Below, piece by piece: positions 1 through 6,816 of a DNA stretch of 9,407 bases; position 1 is the first letter of the stretch, and each line of letters opens with the position of its first letter. This DNA comes from an uncultured Clostridia bacterium (lineage in GTDB: Bacteria > Bacillota_A > Clostridia > Oscillospirales > Oscillospiraceae): the NCBI GenBank assembly GCA_949289625.1, contig CASEPH010000297.1, positions 1 to 9,407 of the forward strand, read 5' to 3'. The translations under genes were made by a program, and so were the position numbers. Under the pieces are notes generated by a model. That model was given only the letters and a program-made list of their open reading frames with translations. It was not told the origin of the DNA and did no database searches.

Positions 1-308
1 TCCTTGTTCAGGAGCCGAACGCGAACCTTAATAGGCTTCGCATAGGTGGCGTCCCGCTCGCGGCATTCTTCCACAGAATACTTAGGAGGCTCGTTCATGG
101 TAAAGTCCAGGAAGCTCAATTCCAGATTGCCCGTATAGTCCTCGATGGTTCCCACGTCCCGAAAGACCTCCTGGAGGCCGGTTTTCAGGAAGTTGTCGTA
201 GGACTCCTTTTGGATGCGCAGCATATTGGGCATCTTGAGGATATCATCGTGCTTCTGATAAGACTTGCGGAGGGTTTTGCCGTAGTATACGTCTTTTACC
301 ATCGCCAT
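1..308 (-). CDS. rpoB: RNA polymerase beta subunit, N-terminal part (runs off left edge)
   Basis: This is the beta subunit of the core RNA polymerase, of which only the first 102 codons are present; the gene continues beyond position 1. The translation begins MAMVKDVYYGKTLRKSYQKH and continues through KMPNMLRIQKESYDNFL and FLDFTMNEPPKYSVEECRERDATYAKP, the conserved N-terminal protrusion-domain sequence of bacterial RpoB. The start could be the ATG at 308 or the in-frame ATG at 302. A modest AAAGG lies about 15 nt ahead of the first ATG, so the choice is not settled by the ribosome binding site. The gene has its own consensus promoter (488-516) and a leader of about 170 nt. The usual upstream neighbour rplL is absent; the next gene upstream encodes an unrelated small membrane protein. 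Confidence 0.96.
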   Translation of the reverse strand, partial: MAMVKDVYYGKTLRKSYQKHDDILKMPNMLRIQKESYDNFLKTGLQEVFRDVGTIEDYTGNLELSFLDFTMNEPPKYSVEECRERDATYAKPIKVRVRLLNK

Positions 309-332
309 TGGAACATCACACGACCTTTCTTG

Positions 333-375
333 CCCGGATATCCGGGAAAATCACCGGGGGTGTTGATACACCCGG
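333..375 (-). promoter_or_regulatory. Two tandem GC-rich hairpins in the rpoB leader
   Basis: Reading the minus strand, the rpoB leader carries a hairpin at 354-375, with arms around CCGGGTGT and ACACCCCCGG, a 4-nt loop and a small bulge. The perfect 14-bp palindrome CCCGGATATCCGGG follows at 333-346, and both lie just before the ribosome binding site. No U-tract follows, so they are not intrinsic terminators. They may affect mRNA stability, translation initiation or autoregulation of rpoB; that role is inference. I do not recognise the structure as a known leader class. Confidence 0.45.
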
Positions 376-487
376 CAGAGTTGTTGCATTTTCGCCATAT
401 TGCTTGATTCCATTCCCCATTCGTGGTACAATACCATCAGATAACATGGGGTGTTATGCGAACCTCGCAATGGCATACTGGATGGCT

Positions 488-516
488 ATTTTACCACATT
501 CGCCACAAGATGTCAA
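488..516 (-). promoter_or_regulatory. Sigma-70/SigA promoter of rpoB
   Basis: On the minus strand there is a perfect -35 TTGACA (511-516), a 17-bp spacer and a -10 TAAAAT (488-493). A TGG sits directly before the -10, giving an extended -10 character. The predicted transcription start is near 481, which leaves about 170 nt of leader before the rpoB ATG. This is the best promoter match in the window and explains how rpoB is expressed without the usual ribosomal-protein operon upstream. Confidence 0.85.
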
Positions 517-749
517 CTCTTTTTAGTTCCCAAAATGGGGGCTTTTTCTTTTTTTACAATCCCCTGCACCAATAATTAGGGTGATAAACAGGATTCACCC
601 CATTCCATAAAGCCTTCAGGGCCAGAGATCAGAACTTTTTTCGATCTCTGGCCCAATTTTTCTGATTCTTTTCGATCTCAATTCACGTTTATGTAATTTC
701 TTTATTCTCCTCAGCAAAGCCAGGGGTTGTCGTTACGCTAAAGCGAGAG
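517..749. other. Non-coding spacer between the small-protein operon and the rpoB promoter
   Basis: No credible gene is visible here. The spacer is AT-rich and holds the hairpin at 619-660 (listed separately). A weak 4-bp hairpin at about 529-539 is followed by a plus-strand T-rich run at 542-555. An 11-bp direct repeat TTTTCGATCTC occurs at 639-649 and 668-678. The purpose of the spacer is unclear; it may simply insulate the rpoB promoter. Confidence 0.5.
619..660 (+). terminator. Terminator-like hairpin facing plus strand
   Basis: A perfect 12-bp stem has arms GGGCCAGAGATC (619-630) and GATCTCTGGCCC (643-654), with a 12-nt loop, and is followed on the plus strand by AATTTTTC. In the minus direction the hairpin is not followed by a U-tract, so as an intrinsic terminator it faces plus-strand transcription. 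No plus-strand gene leads into it. It may stop antisense transcription or mark the 3' end of an unannotated small RNA. Confidence 0.5.
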
Positions 750-797
750 CAATAAAAAATCGGGTGTGATGCAAATTTTTGATTTTGCATCACACCC
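750..797 (-). terminator. Rho-independent terminator of the lipoprotein/small-protein operon
   Basis: On the minus strand a perfect 14-bp stem GGGTGTGATGCAAA (arms 784-797 and 762-775) has an 8-nt loop and is followed by CGATTTTTTATT. It lies about 45 nt beyond the stop codon of the 68-aa gene at 842 and so closes that operon upstream of the rpoB promoter. The weak T-run on the plus side (ATTTTAAAA) makes bidirectional function possible but less likely. Confidence 0.9.
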
Positions 798-841
798 AAA
801 TTTTAAAACCTATCCCATCAAAGTGCACGAAGAACAGGCAG

Positions 842-1048
842 TCAAACCAATACCACAACCACCGCAGCAATTCCTATAATGGTACCGAGCAGCTGACACT
901 TTGTCCCTTTTGCCGGTTGGGCCAGGCGCTTGCCGCCTTTATTCTGGTCATCATTGTCGCTTTGGGGCTGGGTAAATCTACGCTGATCCTCACGAAACTG
1001 GGTTTGTACAGACTTGGCTGCGGTAATACCGACTCTTTCGTTTGACAT
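842..1048 (-). CDS. Small (68 aa) putative tail-anchored membrane protein
   Basis: I do not recognise the family. The first 50 or so residues are polar and charged, rich in Q, R, K, D and N. The last 16 residues (about 53-68) form one uninterrupted hydrophobic stretch, LLGTIIGIAAVVVVLV, that runs to the C-terminus, so the predicted topology is a C-terminal tail anchor with a cytoplasmic N-terminal domain. The gene is supported by a strong GGAGGA site 7 nt before its ATG, and this site overlaps the TAG stop of the lipoprotein gene. The genes are 11 nt apart, indicating one transcript and possible translational coupling, and a strong terminator follows. There is a single cysteine just before the anchor (residue 51). 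It may partner the lipoprotein at the membrane, but nothing in its sequence shows a function. Confidence 0.75.
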   Translation of the reverse strand: MSNERVGITAAKSVQTQFREDQRRFTQPQSDNDDQNKGGKRLAQPAKGTKCQLLGTIIGIAAVVVVLV

Positions 1049-1059
1049 GTATATTCCTC

Positions 1060-2634
1060 CTAGCGATAATGGTCCAAAGCTTCCTGCAACAAATCCATCG
1101 CTTCTTCAAGGCCCATCTCCCGAATTTTCTCCTGGACTTCTGCGATTTCTTCAATGGCCATTTCACCACGGATAAGCCGGGCCACACAGCCATCCACATA
1201 GGTCCCCACATCCAGCATGATCTCCTCATAGGTGTAGCGCTGATCCTCATCCAAGCATACCGGGGGCAACATATCCGCAGTGTCCTTCTGCTGATTCCAT
1301 ACCGACAGTAGCACAGTATCCTCCGATAACATCCACTGGATCCGGTCGATTTGCAGGGTCCCCTGTAAATCCGTCGTATACAGTTCCCAGTCCTCTAGCG
1401 TCATTTCGGCAAAGGCCGACACATCGTCCTCCCCGGGTGTCGTTGCCGCACCGTAGTTGCCAATTTGAATGGCCTCCTCGGAATAAAACCAATCTGCCGC
1501 CTGCATAACCAGCTCTGGATTCTCACAGGTTTGGGGGATGGAAAGGCCGGACGCATAGATGGAGGTAGCTCGACTGTTGGCCAAATGGGTCACATCGCCG
1601 GATTCCCGTACCGGATCCATGGCCGGAGAAATGGGAAATTCACACATTCCCTCCAGCGTATGATAAGCGCTGACCGGTACAAAGAACACGCCGCTTGCAC
1701 CGGTGCTGAGATCGATCAAATAACTGTTGGACCCGAGTTCCACCGTGTCCGTATAAGCCGACGTAATGATTCCCTGGTCATACCAATCCCGAATCAACGT
1801 GATATAGTCCGTAAAGCCCGGTTCTAAGGCCCCAAACTTCACCACCCCGTCCTGCTGAAAAAAGCCCTGAAACGCGCTGCTTGTCCCTAGGGAAATACCA
1901 AATCCAGCGGTAAAAAGATCCCCGGAAATCACACCTTCCGGCAGCATCCGAAAGGGCAGGTCAGGATCATACCGATTTTTCATGGCGATTAGCAGCTGAG
2001 CATAGTCATCATAGGTTTCCGGGAGATCCATGCCCAGTTCCATCAGCCAGTCCTCCCGGATGACCGTGCCTAACCCGGGCGTCATCTGCGGTTCCTCATA
2101 AAATCGGTACAGCTGCATGATCTCTCCGGATTCCTCGATCAGTGAAAGCACGCCGTCATAGCAATTGTTAGCCACTCGAATGTAGTTGGGGGCATACGCC
2201 TCGATCAGATCATCCAGGGGAATCAGGTTTCCTGACAATTCGGTGTTTGTCATATAGGCGGGCGCTGACAAAATCAAATCCAGTGGTTCGCCGGATGCGA
2301 CCAGCAGCTCGAGTCCCTCCAGGTAGGTTTCGTTGGGAAAGGCGTCGTAATCCAAGGAGATCCCTGTAGTTTGCGTAAAGGCGGAGAACAAATCCTGTAT
2401 CCCCGCATTGGGTTCTTGGCCTGGAACAGGCATCACAAGTCGGATTGTAGTGGGCTCTGTGACCAGCGGATATTCCGGCAGCAGAGGCGACGCATCAAAG
2501 GGCATCTTCAAAACCTCCGGCGATGGGTCTGTAACAGCTTTAGCGGTTTTCTGGGTCGAGACAGAATCGCCAGTGCCCTCACAGGCGGACAAAAGAGTCA
2601 GGAGAATCAGAAATGCTGCAACGATATGTTTCAT
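1060..2634 (-). CDS. Extracellular solute-binding lipoprotein (family 1, LplA-like)
   Basis: This 524-residue protein begins with a lipoprotein signal peptide, MKHIVAAFLILLTLLSAC, in which L15-S16-A17-C18 is the lipobox and Cys18 the lipidation site, so it should be anchored to the outer face of the membrane. The mature part resembles large family-1 ABC substrate-binding proteins of the LplA type. It has a segment around residues 95-125 (YDAFPNETYLEGLELLVASG, then DLILSAP) and a later LIPLDDLIEAYAPNY. REDWLMELGMDLPETYDDY follows near 193-211 and RYDPDLPFRML near 222. Such proteins usually bind oligosaccharides or related solutes, but the ligand cannot be read from sequence. No permease or ATPase gene is adjacent, so it is an orphan binding protein that either shares a distant transporter or acts as a sensor. 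GAGGTGA precedes the ATG by about 6 nt, and a promoter is visible upstream. Confidence 0.9.
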   Translation of the reverse strand: MKHIVAAFLILLTLLSACEGTGDSVSTQKTAKAVTDPSPEVLKMPFDASPLLPEYPLVTEPTTIRLVMPVPGQEPNAGIQDLFSAFTQTTGISLDYDAFPNETYLEGLELLVASGEPLDLILSAPAYMTNTELSGNLIPLDDLIEAYAPNYIRVANNCYDGVLSLIEESGEIMQLYRFYEEPQMTPGLGTVIREDWLMELGMDLPETYDDYAQLLIAMKNRYDPDLPFRMLPEGVISGDLFTAGFGISLGTSSAFQGFFQQDGVVKFGALEPGFTDYITLIRDWYDQGIITSAYTDTVELGSNSYLIDLSTGASGVFFVPVSAYHTLEGMCEFPISPAMDPVRESGDVTHLANSRATSIYASGLSIPQTCENPELVMQAADWFYSEEAIQIGNYGAATTPGEDDVSAFAEMTLEDWELYTTDLQGTLQIDRIQWMLSEDTVLLSVWNQQKDTADMLPPVCLDEDQRYTYEEIMLDVGTYVDGCVARLIRGEMAIEEIAEVQEKIREMGLEEAMDLLQEALDHYR

Positions 2635-2679
2635 GCAATCACCTCACCGCATAACCAAAAAATTGGAAAATACAGATTA

Positions 2680-2708
2680 ATCATACCATATAACGGATTT
2701 TTTAGCAA
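2680..2708 (-). promoter_or_regulatory. Promoter of the lipoprotein operon
   Basis: On the minus strand there is a -35 TTGCTA (2703-2708), a 17-bp spacer and a -10 TATGAT (2680-2685), with TGG immediately before the -10 giving an extended -10 element. The predicted start near 2673 leaves a leader of about 39 nt before the lipoprotein ATG at 2634. Confidence 0.65.
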
Positions 2709-2850
2709 GCGGTATACGAAAAAATGGGGCTTTTGGCATATGACATCGAATCAATATCTGCATTGCCTCCTTTCATTGTTCCATCAGATGCAGTCCCTAT
2801 CTACAAGAACCACGGCTCCCAGCAACACCGGGGCCCCTGCAAGCTGTCAA

Positions 2851-2887
2851 AGGACCCCTGCTTTCACGTGTTGAAAGCAGGGGTTCT
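2851..2887 (-). terminator. Strong hairpin, probable terminator of the Na+/phosphate symporter gene
   Basis: A perfect 13-bp stem ACCCCTGCTTTCA (2854-2866) pairs with TGAAAGCAGGGGT (2872-2884) around a 5-nt loop. It can be extended three more pairs including one wobble. It lies about 65 nt past the symporter stop codon and upstream of the lipoprotein promoter. The U-tract on the minus side is poor (CCTTTG), so efficiency is uncertain. Between it and the promoter (about 2709-2850) I see no gene. Confidence 0.6.
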
Positions 2888-2952
2888 GACCCTATATTAA
2901 GGATAACAGCAAAAACAAAGTAGAAAATGCGGAATCTCCTCCAGCAAGCAGC

Positions 2953-4713
2953 TTAAGTAGGGCTACCCAGCCGATATTTTTGCTGAAAATGGGCAAATTC
3001 CCGAACAAAGTTGGGGGTCTGATCCGCCTTGAGCTCCGTCAGATAGTCGTGGACCTCAAAGGTACTGTCCTTGATCTGGATGATGCACACCCCCACGTTG
3101 GAGCAGTGATCGGAGACTCGTTCGCAGTTGGTGAGAATATCCGTCAGAATCAGACCAATGCCGATGGCGCAGTCTCCTTTCTGGAGCCGGACAATATGCC
3201 GGTTGCGGATGTCCACCGTTAGATCGTCGATAACCTCCTCCAGAGGTTCTACCCGTCCCGCCAAGTCCGGATCATCCTTGGCAAAGGCATCTACAGTGAT
3301 ATTCAGGATCTCACTGAGGGCGGCAAACAGGGTGGATAGCTCTGCTTTTGCAGCATCAGAAAAGCTGTATCCGTTTTCATGGATGCTCAGGGCGCTTTCC
3401 GCCAGATTGGTGGCGTGATCGCCAATGCGCTCAAAATCCCCGATGGCATGGAGCAGTTCAAAGACCTCGTGGCTGTCCTCCACCCGCAGTTCCCGGGCAG
3501 AGAGCTTTACCAATGCCGTGGCCAGCTCGTCATCCAGCTTGTCCAGAGCCTGTTCCTTTTGCTCCACCGCGTCATAGGCAGCCTGGTCGAACTGTGTCAC
3601 CAAGCGCATCGCGTCCTGCATGGCGCTTTTGGCCAGTTCCGCCATAACCACGGTTTTCTCCCGGCACTGCTCCACTGCCAGCATAGGTGCATTCATAATC
3701 CGCTCGTCCAAAAAAACAGTCGTCTCTTTGGTTCCCTTTTTATCCGGCACCAGAATTTTGGCCAGCTTGACCAGTTGCCGGGAGAAGGGCAGAAGCATCA
3801 GGGTGGTGACAATATTGAAGATGGAATGAACGCCGGCAATCGCCACAGGATTGATGGGCTGATTCACAATGGAAAAATGCAGGAAGAAATTGAGCCCATA
3901 GAACACAATCAGCCAAATTACCGTACCGATGAAGTTAAAGCTGACATGGATGGCAGCCACCCGCCGGGCGTTTTTGTTAGTCCCGATGGAGGAGAGCAAT
4001 GCAGTGACACAGGTGCCGATGTTCTGCCCCATAATAATGGGAATGGCCATACCATAGGTCACTGAACCGGTGAGGGACAGAGCCTGAAGAATACCCACAG
4101 AAGCAGCAGAAGACTGAATGATACCGGTAAACACCGCCCCCACCACAACGCCAAGAATAGGATTATTGAACCGGGTGAGCATGCTCTCGAACTCTGGCAT
4201 TTCCGCCAACGGAGCAACAGCATTTTTCATCAGGTCCATGCCAAACATCAGCACGGCAAATCCACAGAGGATGGCGCCGGTATCCTTTCGCTTATCGCTT
4301 TTGCAGATCATGATCATGATCACGCCAATGAGGGCCAGCACCGGCGAAAAGTTCTCCGGCTTGAGCAGGGAGATCAGGATACTGTCGGTTTCGATGCCGG
4401 TCATACTGAGGATCCAAGCGGTGAGGGTGGTTCCGATATTGGAGCCCATGATGACGCCTACGGTCTGGGGCAGTTCCATAATGCCGGAGTTTACCAGGCC
4501 CACCAGCATGACAGTCAGGGCCGAGGACGACTGGATGGCAATGGTGATGCCGGCGCCCAACAGCAGGCTTTTAAACGGATTGGATGTCAGTTTTTTGAGG
4601 GTCAGTTCCAAACGGCCACCGGCAATCTTTTCCAGACTGGAGGACATGATATGCATGCCAAACAGGAAAAATGCCAGCCCGCCGCACAGCGTAAACAAAG
4701 AAAATAAATCCAT
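2953..4713 (-). CDS. Na+/phosphate symporter with C-terminal PhoU-like domain
   Basis: This 586-aa inner-membrane protein belongs to the Na/Pi-cotransporter II family (NptA/YjbB-like). It has two inverted membrane repeats, each with the signature QSS motif: QSSSA at residues 61-65, with GSNIGTTLTAW following at 90-100, and QSSAA at 200-204, with GQNIGTCVTALL at 229-240. The C-terminal part, about 340-550, is a PhoU-like helical domain with both metal-binding-type motifs, ERIGDHATN (428-436) and ERVSDHCSN (531-539). The expected activity is Na+-driven Pi import, or export as shown for some family members. The start is the ATG at 4713, with AAGGAGG 9 nt upstream. An in-frame ATG at 4767 would add 18 residues but lies upstream of the predicted Pho-dependent transcription start. 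The gene follows phoR directly and carries Pho-box-like repeats, so control by phosphate starvation is likely. Confidence 0.94.
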   Translation of the reverse strand: MDLFSLFTLCGGLAFFLFGMHIMSSSLEKIAGGRLELTLKKLTSNPFKSLLLGAGITIAIQSSSALTVMLVGLVNSGIMELPQTVGVIMGSNIGTTLTAWILSMTGIETDSILISLLKPENFSPVLALIGVIMIMICKSDKRKDTGAILCGFAVLMFGMDLMKNAVAPLAEMPEFESMLTRFNNPILGVVVGAVFTGIIQSSAASVGILQALSLTGSVTYGMAIPIIMGQNIGTCVTALLSSIGTNKNARRVAAIHVSFNFIGTVIWLIVFYGLNFFLHFSIVNQPINPVAIAGVHSIFNIVTTLMLLPFSRQLVKLAKILVPDKKGTKETTVFLDERIMNAPMLAVEQCREKTVVMAELAKSAMQDAMRLVTQFDQAAYDAVEQKEQALDKLDDELATALVKLSARELRVEDSHEVFELLHAIGDFERIGDHATNLAESALSIHENGYSFSDAAKAELSTLFAALSEILNITVDAFAKDDPDLAGRVEPLEEVIDDLTVDIRNRHIVRLQKGDCAIGIGLILTDILTNCERVSDHCSNVGVCIIQIKDSTFEVHDYLTELKADQTPNFVREFAHFQQKYRLGSPT

Positions 4714-4777
4714 ATGCAGCTTCCTCCTTACAAAGTAAAGTTTAGCAAAGGTTTGTAAAGTCTGCATATGGATTTAT
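4704..4777 (-). repeat. Perfect 16-bp inverted repeat bracketing the symporter promoter and start codon
   Basis: ATAAATCCATATGCAG at 4704-4719 is the exact reverse complement of 4762-4777, with 42 nt between. In minus-strand RNA the downstream arm contains the symporter start codon (4711-4713) and its first codons, and the loop contains the ribosome binding site. RNA that starts upstream of 4777, such as read-through from phoR, can fold and hide the start codon. RNA started at the internal promoter near 4732 lacks the 5' arm. The functional reading is inference; the repeat itself is directly visible. Confidence 0.8.
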
Positions 4778-4793
4778 GTAAAATTTGTGTAAA
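4739..4793 (-). promoter_or_regulatory. Pho-box-like repeats and internal promoter of the symporter gene
   Basis: On the minus strand TTTACA occurs at 4788-4793 and 4777-4782, exactly 11 bp apart, the spacing of PhoP/PhoB direct repeats. A third TTTACA lies at 4754-4759, with a degenerate TTGCTA unit 11 bp further on. The third unit is 9 bp from a -10-like TAAACT (4739-4744). The predicted start near 4732 gives a leader of only about 19 nt. The layout matches the phoP promoter, which strongly suggests control by the neighbouring PhoP. Confidence 0.72.
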
Positions 4794-4800
4794 ATACAGC

Positions 4801-6111
4801 TTACGATGGAAATGTCACCGTAATGGAGGTACCCACCCCCACGGTGCTCTCCAGATGGATTTTTGCCCCGTGGTGCTCTGCCACATGTTTGACGATAGAC
4901 AGGCCCAGGCCGGTACCTCCGGTGGAACGGCTGTGGCTCTTGTCCACCCGGTAGAACCGCTCAAAAATTCGGTCCTGATGTTCCGGCGGGATGCCGATGC
5001 CGGTGTCGGAAACGCAGATGGATCGTTCGGTCAAAATTACACGAATAGAGCCATTGGGCCGGTTATACCGGATGGCGTTGTCAATGAGGTTGTAGATCAG
5101 CTCCCACAATTCTCCCTTGTCACCATGAACCGTGCAGGCCGGCCCCTCAATCGAGAAGGAAATCCCGTTTTTCTTGGCCACAGGAATCAAGGAGTCCATA
5201 CACTCTGTAGCCAGATTCCGAAGATCCACCGGCTCATGGGGGGCAGGTGCATCGTTCTCATCCAGCTGGGACAGCCGGATGATGTCGCTGATGAGGGCCA
5301 GCAGCCGGCCGGATTCCCGGCGAATGGTGGAAGCAAACCGTTTTACATCCTCTTCCCGAGCCATGCCACTTTCGATCATCTCCGCGTAGCCGGAGATAGA
5401 GGTCAGCGGGGTCTTCAGTTCATGGGATACATTGGCGGTAAATTCCTGCCGCATACTGTCCCGCTCCCGACGCTGCTTCTGGATCTCCAAGATAAAAGGA
5501 CGCAGCTCCGGATAGACCCGATTCCGGTCCTCCGCCAGGGTGGGATCGTCCAGCTGTTCCGGCAGACGCTTGATGGGTACCAACAGCCGCCGAGTCAACA
5601 GCACCGCAAAGGCCACAGCCAGCACCATCAGCACACAGACCGCAGCCACAAGATATGGAACGGTCTGCCCATAGATCTGATAAATGCTGCTCACCGCCTG
5701 GCTGATCCGAAGCACATTTCCGTCGGACAGCCGAAGGGCGTAATAGTAGTCCTCAGATCCCAAGGTATCAGAGGTTCGCTGGTCCCGGCCGGACCCATCC
5801 TGCAGAGCCTCCTGAACCTCAGGTCGGTCCAGATGGTTCTCCATATCATCGGGATCGGCGGCGCTCTCATAGAGCACACTGCCGTCACTTTGGATCAGGG
5901 TAATCCGCAGTCCCGAATCTGAGAACTGGGACAGATCCTCAGGCTCCTCCAATGTCTCGTACGCCTCGGCAATAAGCTGCCCTTGGGCGGTGAGATCCGC
6001 CTGAACCTGCTTCTGGTAGGCCCGGTAGAAGGTCAATCCGGAGCAGATTACCGCCAGAATGGCGGAGATCAAGCCCATGTAAAACAGATTTAATGTAATT
6101 TTTTCTTCCAC
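4801..6111 (-). CDS. phoR: PhoR-type sensor histidine kinase
   Basis: This 436-aa membrane kinase autophosphorylates on histidine and passes phosphate to the response regulator encoded just upstream. A first membrane helix (about 8-29) is followed by an extracytoplasmic sensor region (about 30-150) and a second helix (about 151-173). A linker follows, then the HisKA domain with FTANVSHELKTPLTSISGYAE, in which His230 is the phosphoacceptor. The ATPase domain shows the N box NLIDNAIRYN (341-350), the G1 box DTGIGIPP (369-376), the F box FERFYRVDKSHSR and the G2 box GGTGLGLS (398-405), so all catalytic boxes are intact. It starts with GTG at 6111; GGAGG lies 7 nt upstream within the end of phoP, and only 4 nt separate the two genes. 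Naming as PhoR rests on family resemblance plus the Pho boxes and the adjacent phosphate transporter. Confidence 0.92.
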   Translation of the reverse strand: MEEKITLNLFYMGLISAILAVICSGLTFYRAYQKQVQADLTAQGQLIAEAYETLEEPEDLSQFSDSGLRITLIQSDGSVLYESAADPDDMENHLDRPEVQEALQDGSGRDQRTSDTLGSEDYYYALRLSDGNVLRISQAVSSIYQIYGQTVPYLVAAVCVLMVLAVAFAVLLTRRLLVPIKRLPEQLDDPTLAEDRNRVYPELRPFILEIQKQRRERDSMRQEFTANVSHELKTPLTSISGYAEMIESGMAREEDVKRFASTIRRESGRLLALISDIIRLSQLDENDAPAPHEPVDLRNLATECMDSLIPVAKKNGISFSIEGPACTVHGDKGELWELIYNLIDNAIRYNRPNGSIRVILTERSICVSDTGIGIPPEHQDRIFERFYRVDKSHSRSTGGTGLGLSIVKHVAEHHGAKIHLESTVGVGTSITVTFPS

Positions 6112-6115
6112 ACCT

Positions 6116-6796
6116 TTACGCCTCCAAACGCTCCAGCTTAAAGCCCACGTTGCGGATAGTCTGGACCATAGCGCCCTTGGCCCCCAGCTTCTGTCGCAGG
6201 GTCTTGACGTGCATATCCAGGGTCCGACTGGACAGGGCGTAATCGTAGCCCCAGATCCGCTCCATAATCACATCCCGGGTAAAAGCAGTGCCCGGAGCGG
6301 AGAGCAGCAGCTTAAGCAGTTCAAATTCCTTATATGTAAGCTCTACCGGCGCCCCGTCCACGGTGACTTGATGCTTTTCGTCGGAGAGTGTGATACCGCC
6401 ATATTGATACTGGACCGGCGTATGGGCTCCAGGGGTACTCCGAAGTCTAGCCTTGACTCGGCTGATGAGTTCCATAATTCCAAAGGGCTTGGCCACATAG
6501 TCGTCGGCTCCCAGATCCAGACCCCGAACCGTGTCCAGTTCGGACGCCTTGGCAGTCACCAGAATCACCGGCGTCTCTCTGGTTTCCGGCTGGGTGCGAA
6601 GCCGCCGAAGAATGGTAAGGCCATCCTCTCCCGGCAACATAATGTCCAAGAGCACTAAATCCGGTACAGCTCGGGCAACGGCGCTATAGAAGGGCGTTGC
6701 ACTTCCAAATGCCTCAACCTGAAAGCCACTGCTTTCTAAGGCATACTGTTCCAATTCTCGGATCTCTGCGTCATCCTCTACAATATAAATCTTCAT
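6116..6796 (-). CDS. phoP: PhoP/PhoB-type response regulator (OmpR family)
   Basis: This 226-aa regulator has a receiver domain at about 1-118 with acidic residues D8/D9 (VEDD), phosphoacceptor Asp51 (LLDIMLPGEDG), Thr81 (LVTAK) and Lys103 (AKPF). It is followed by a winged-helix DNA-binding domain (about 126-224) containing ELTYKEFELLKLL, the recognition-helix segment SSRTLDMHVKTLRQKLG and the terminal RNVGFKL. It should bind the TTTACA direct repeats upstream of itself and of the symporter, activating them when phosphate is scarce. I chose the ATG at 6796, which has AGAGGTG about 6 nt upstream. A GTG at 6805 is in frame but would sit only about 5 nt from the predicted transcript start and lacks a ribosome binding site. 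It is co-transcribed with phoR. Confidence 0.93.
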   Translation of the reverse strand: MKIYIVEDDAEIRELEQYALESSGFQVEAFGSATPFYSAVARAVPDLVLLDIMLPGEDGLTILRRLRTQPETRETPVILVTAKASELDTVRGLDLGADDYVAKPFGIMELISRVKARLRSTPGAHTPVQYQYGGITLSDEKHQVTVDGAPVELTYKEFELLKLLLSAPGTAFTRDVIMERIWGYDYALSSRTLDMHVKTLRQKLGAKGAMVQTIRNVGFKLERLEA

Positions 6797-6816
6797 CCTG
6801 TTCACCTCTTATTCTC

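Noticed and set aside
3379..4065. Plus-strand open frame of 228 codons inside the symporter gene
   Set aside because: It is fully antisense to the conserved transporter and PhoU-like domains and has no independent support.
4714..4767. 18-residue N-terminal extension of the symporter starting at ATG 4767
   Set aside because: It has no ribosome binding site, it lies upstream of the predicted internal transcript start and overlaps the Pho repeats, and the extension does not look like a membrane or signal segment. The ATG at 4713 with AAGGAGG is far better.
4768..5922. Long plus-strand open frame (384 codons) antisense to phoR
   Set aside because: It lies opposite a clear histidine kinase, has no ribosome binding site and codes for low-complexity sequence rich in H, Q, R and G typical of antisense frames. 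Its opening codons resemble the symporter start only because of the inverted repeat.
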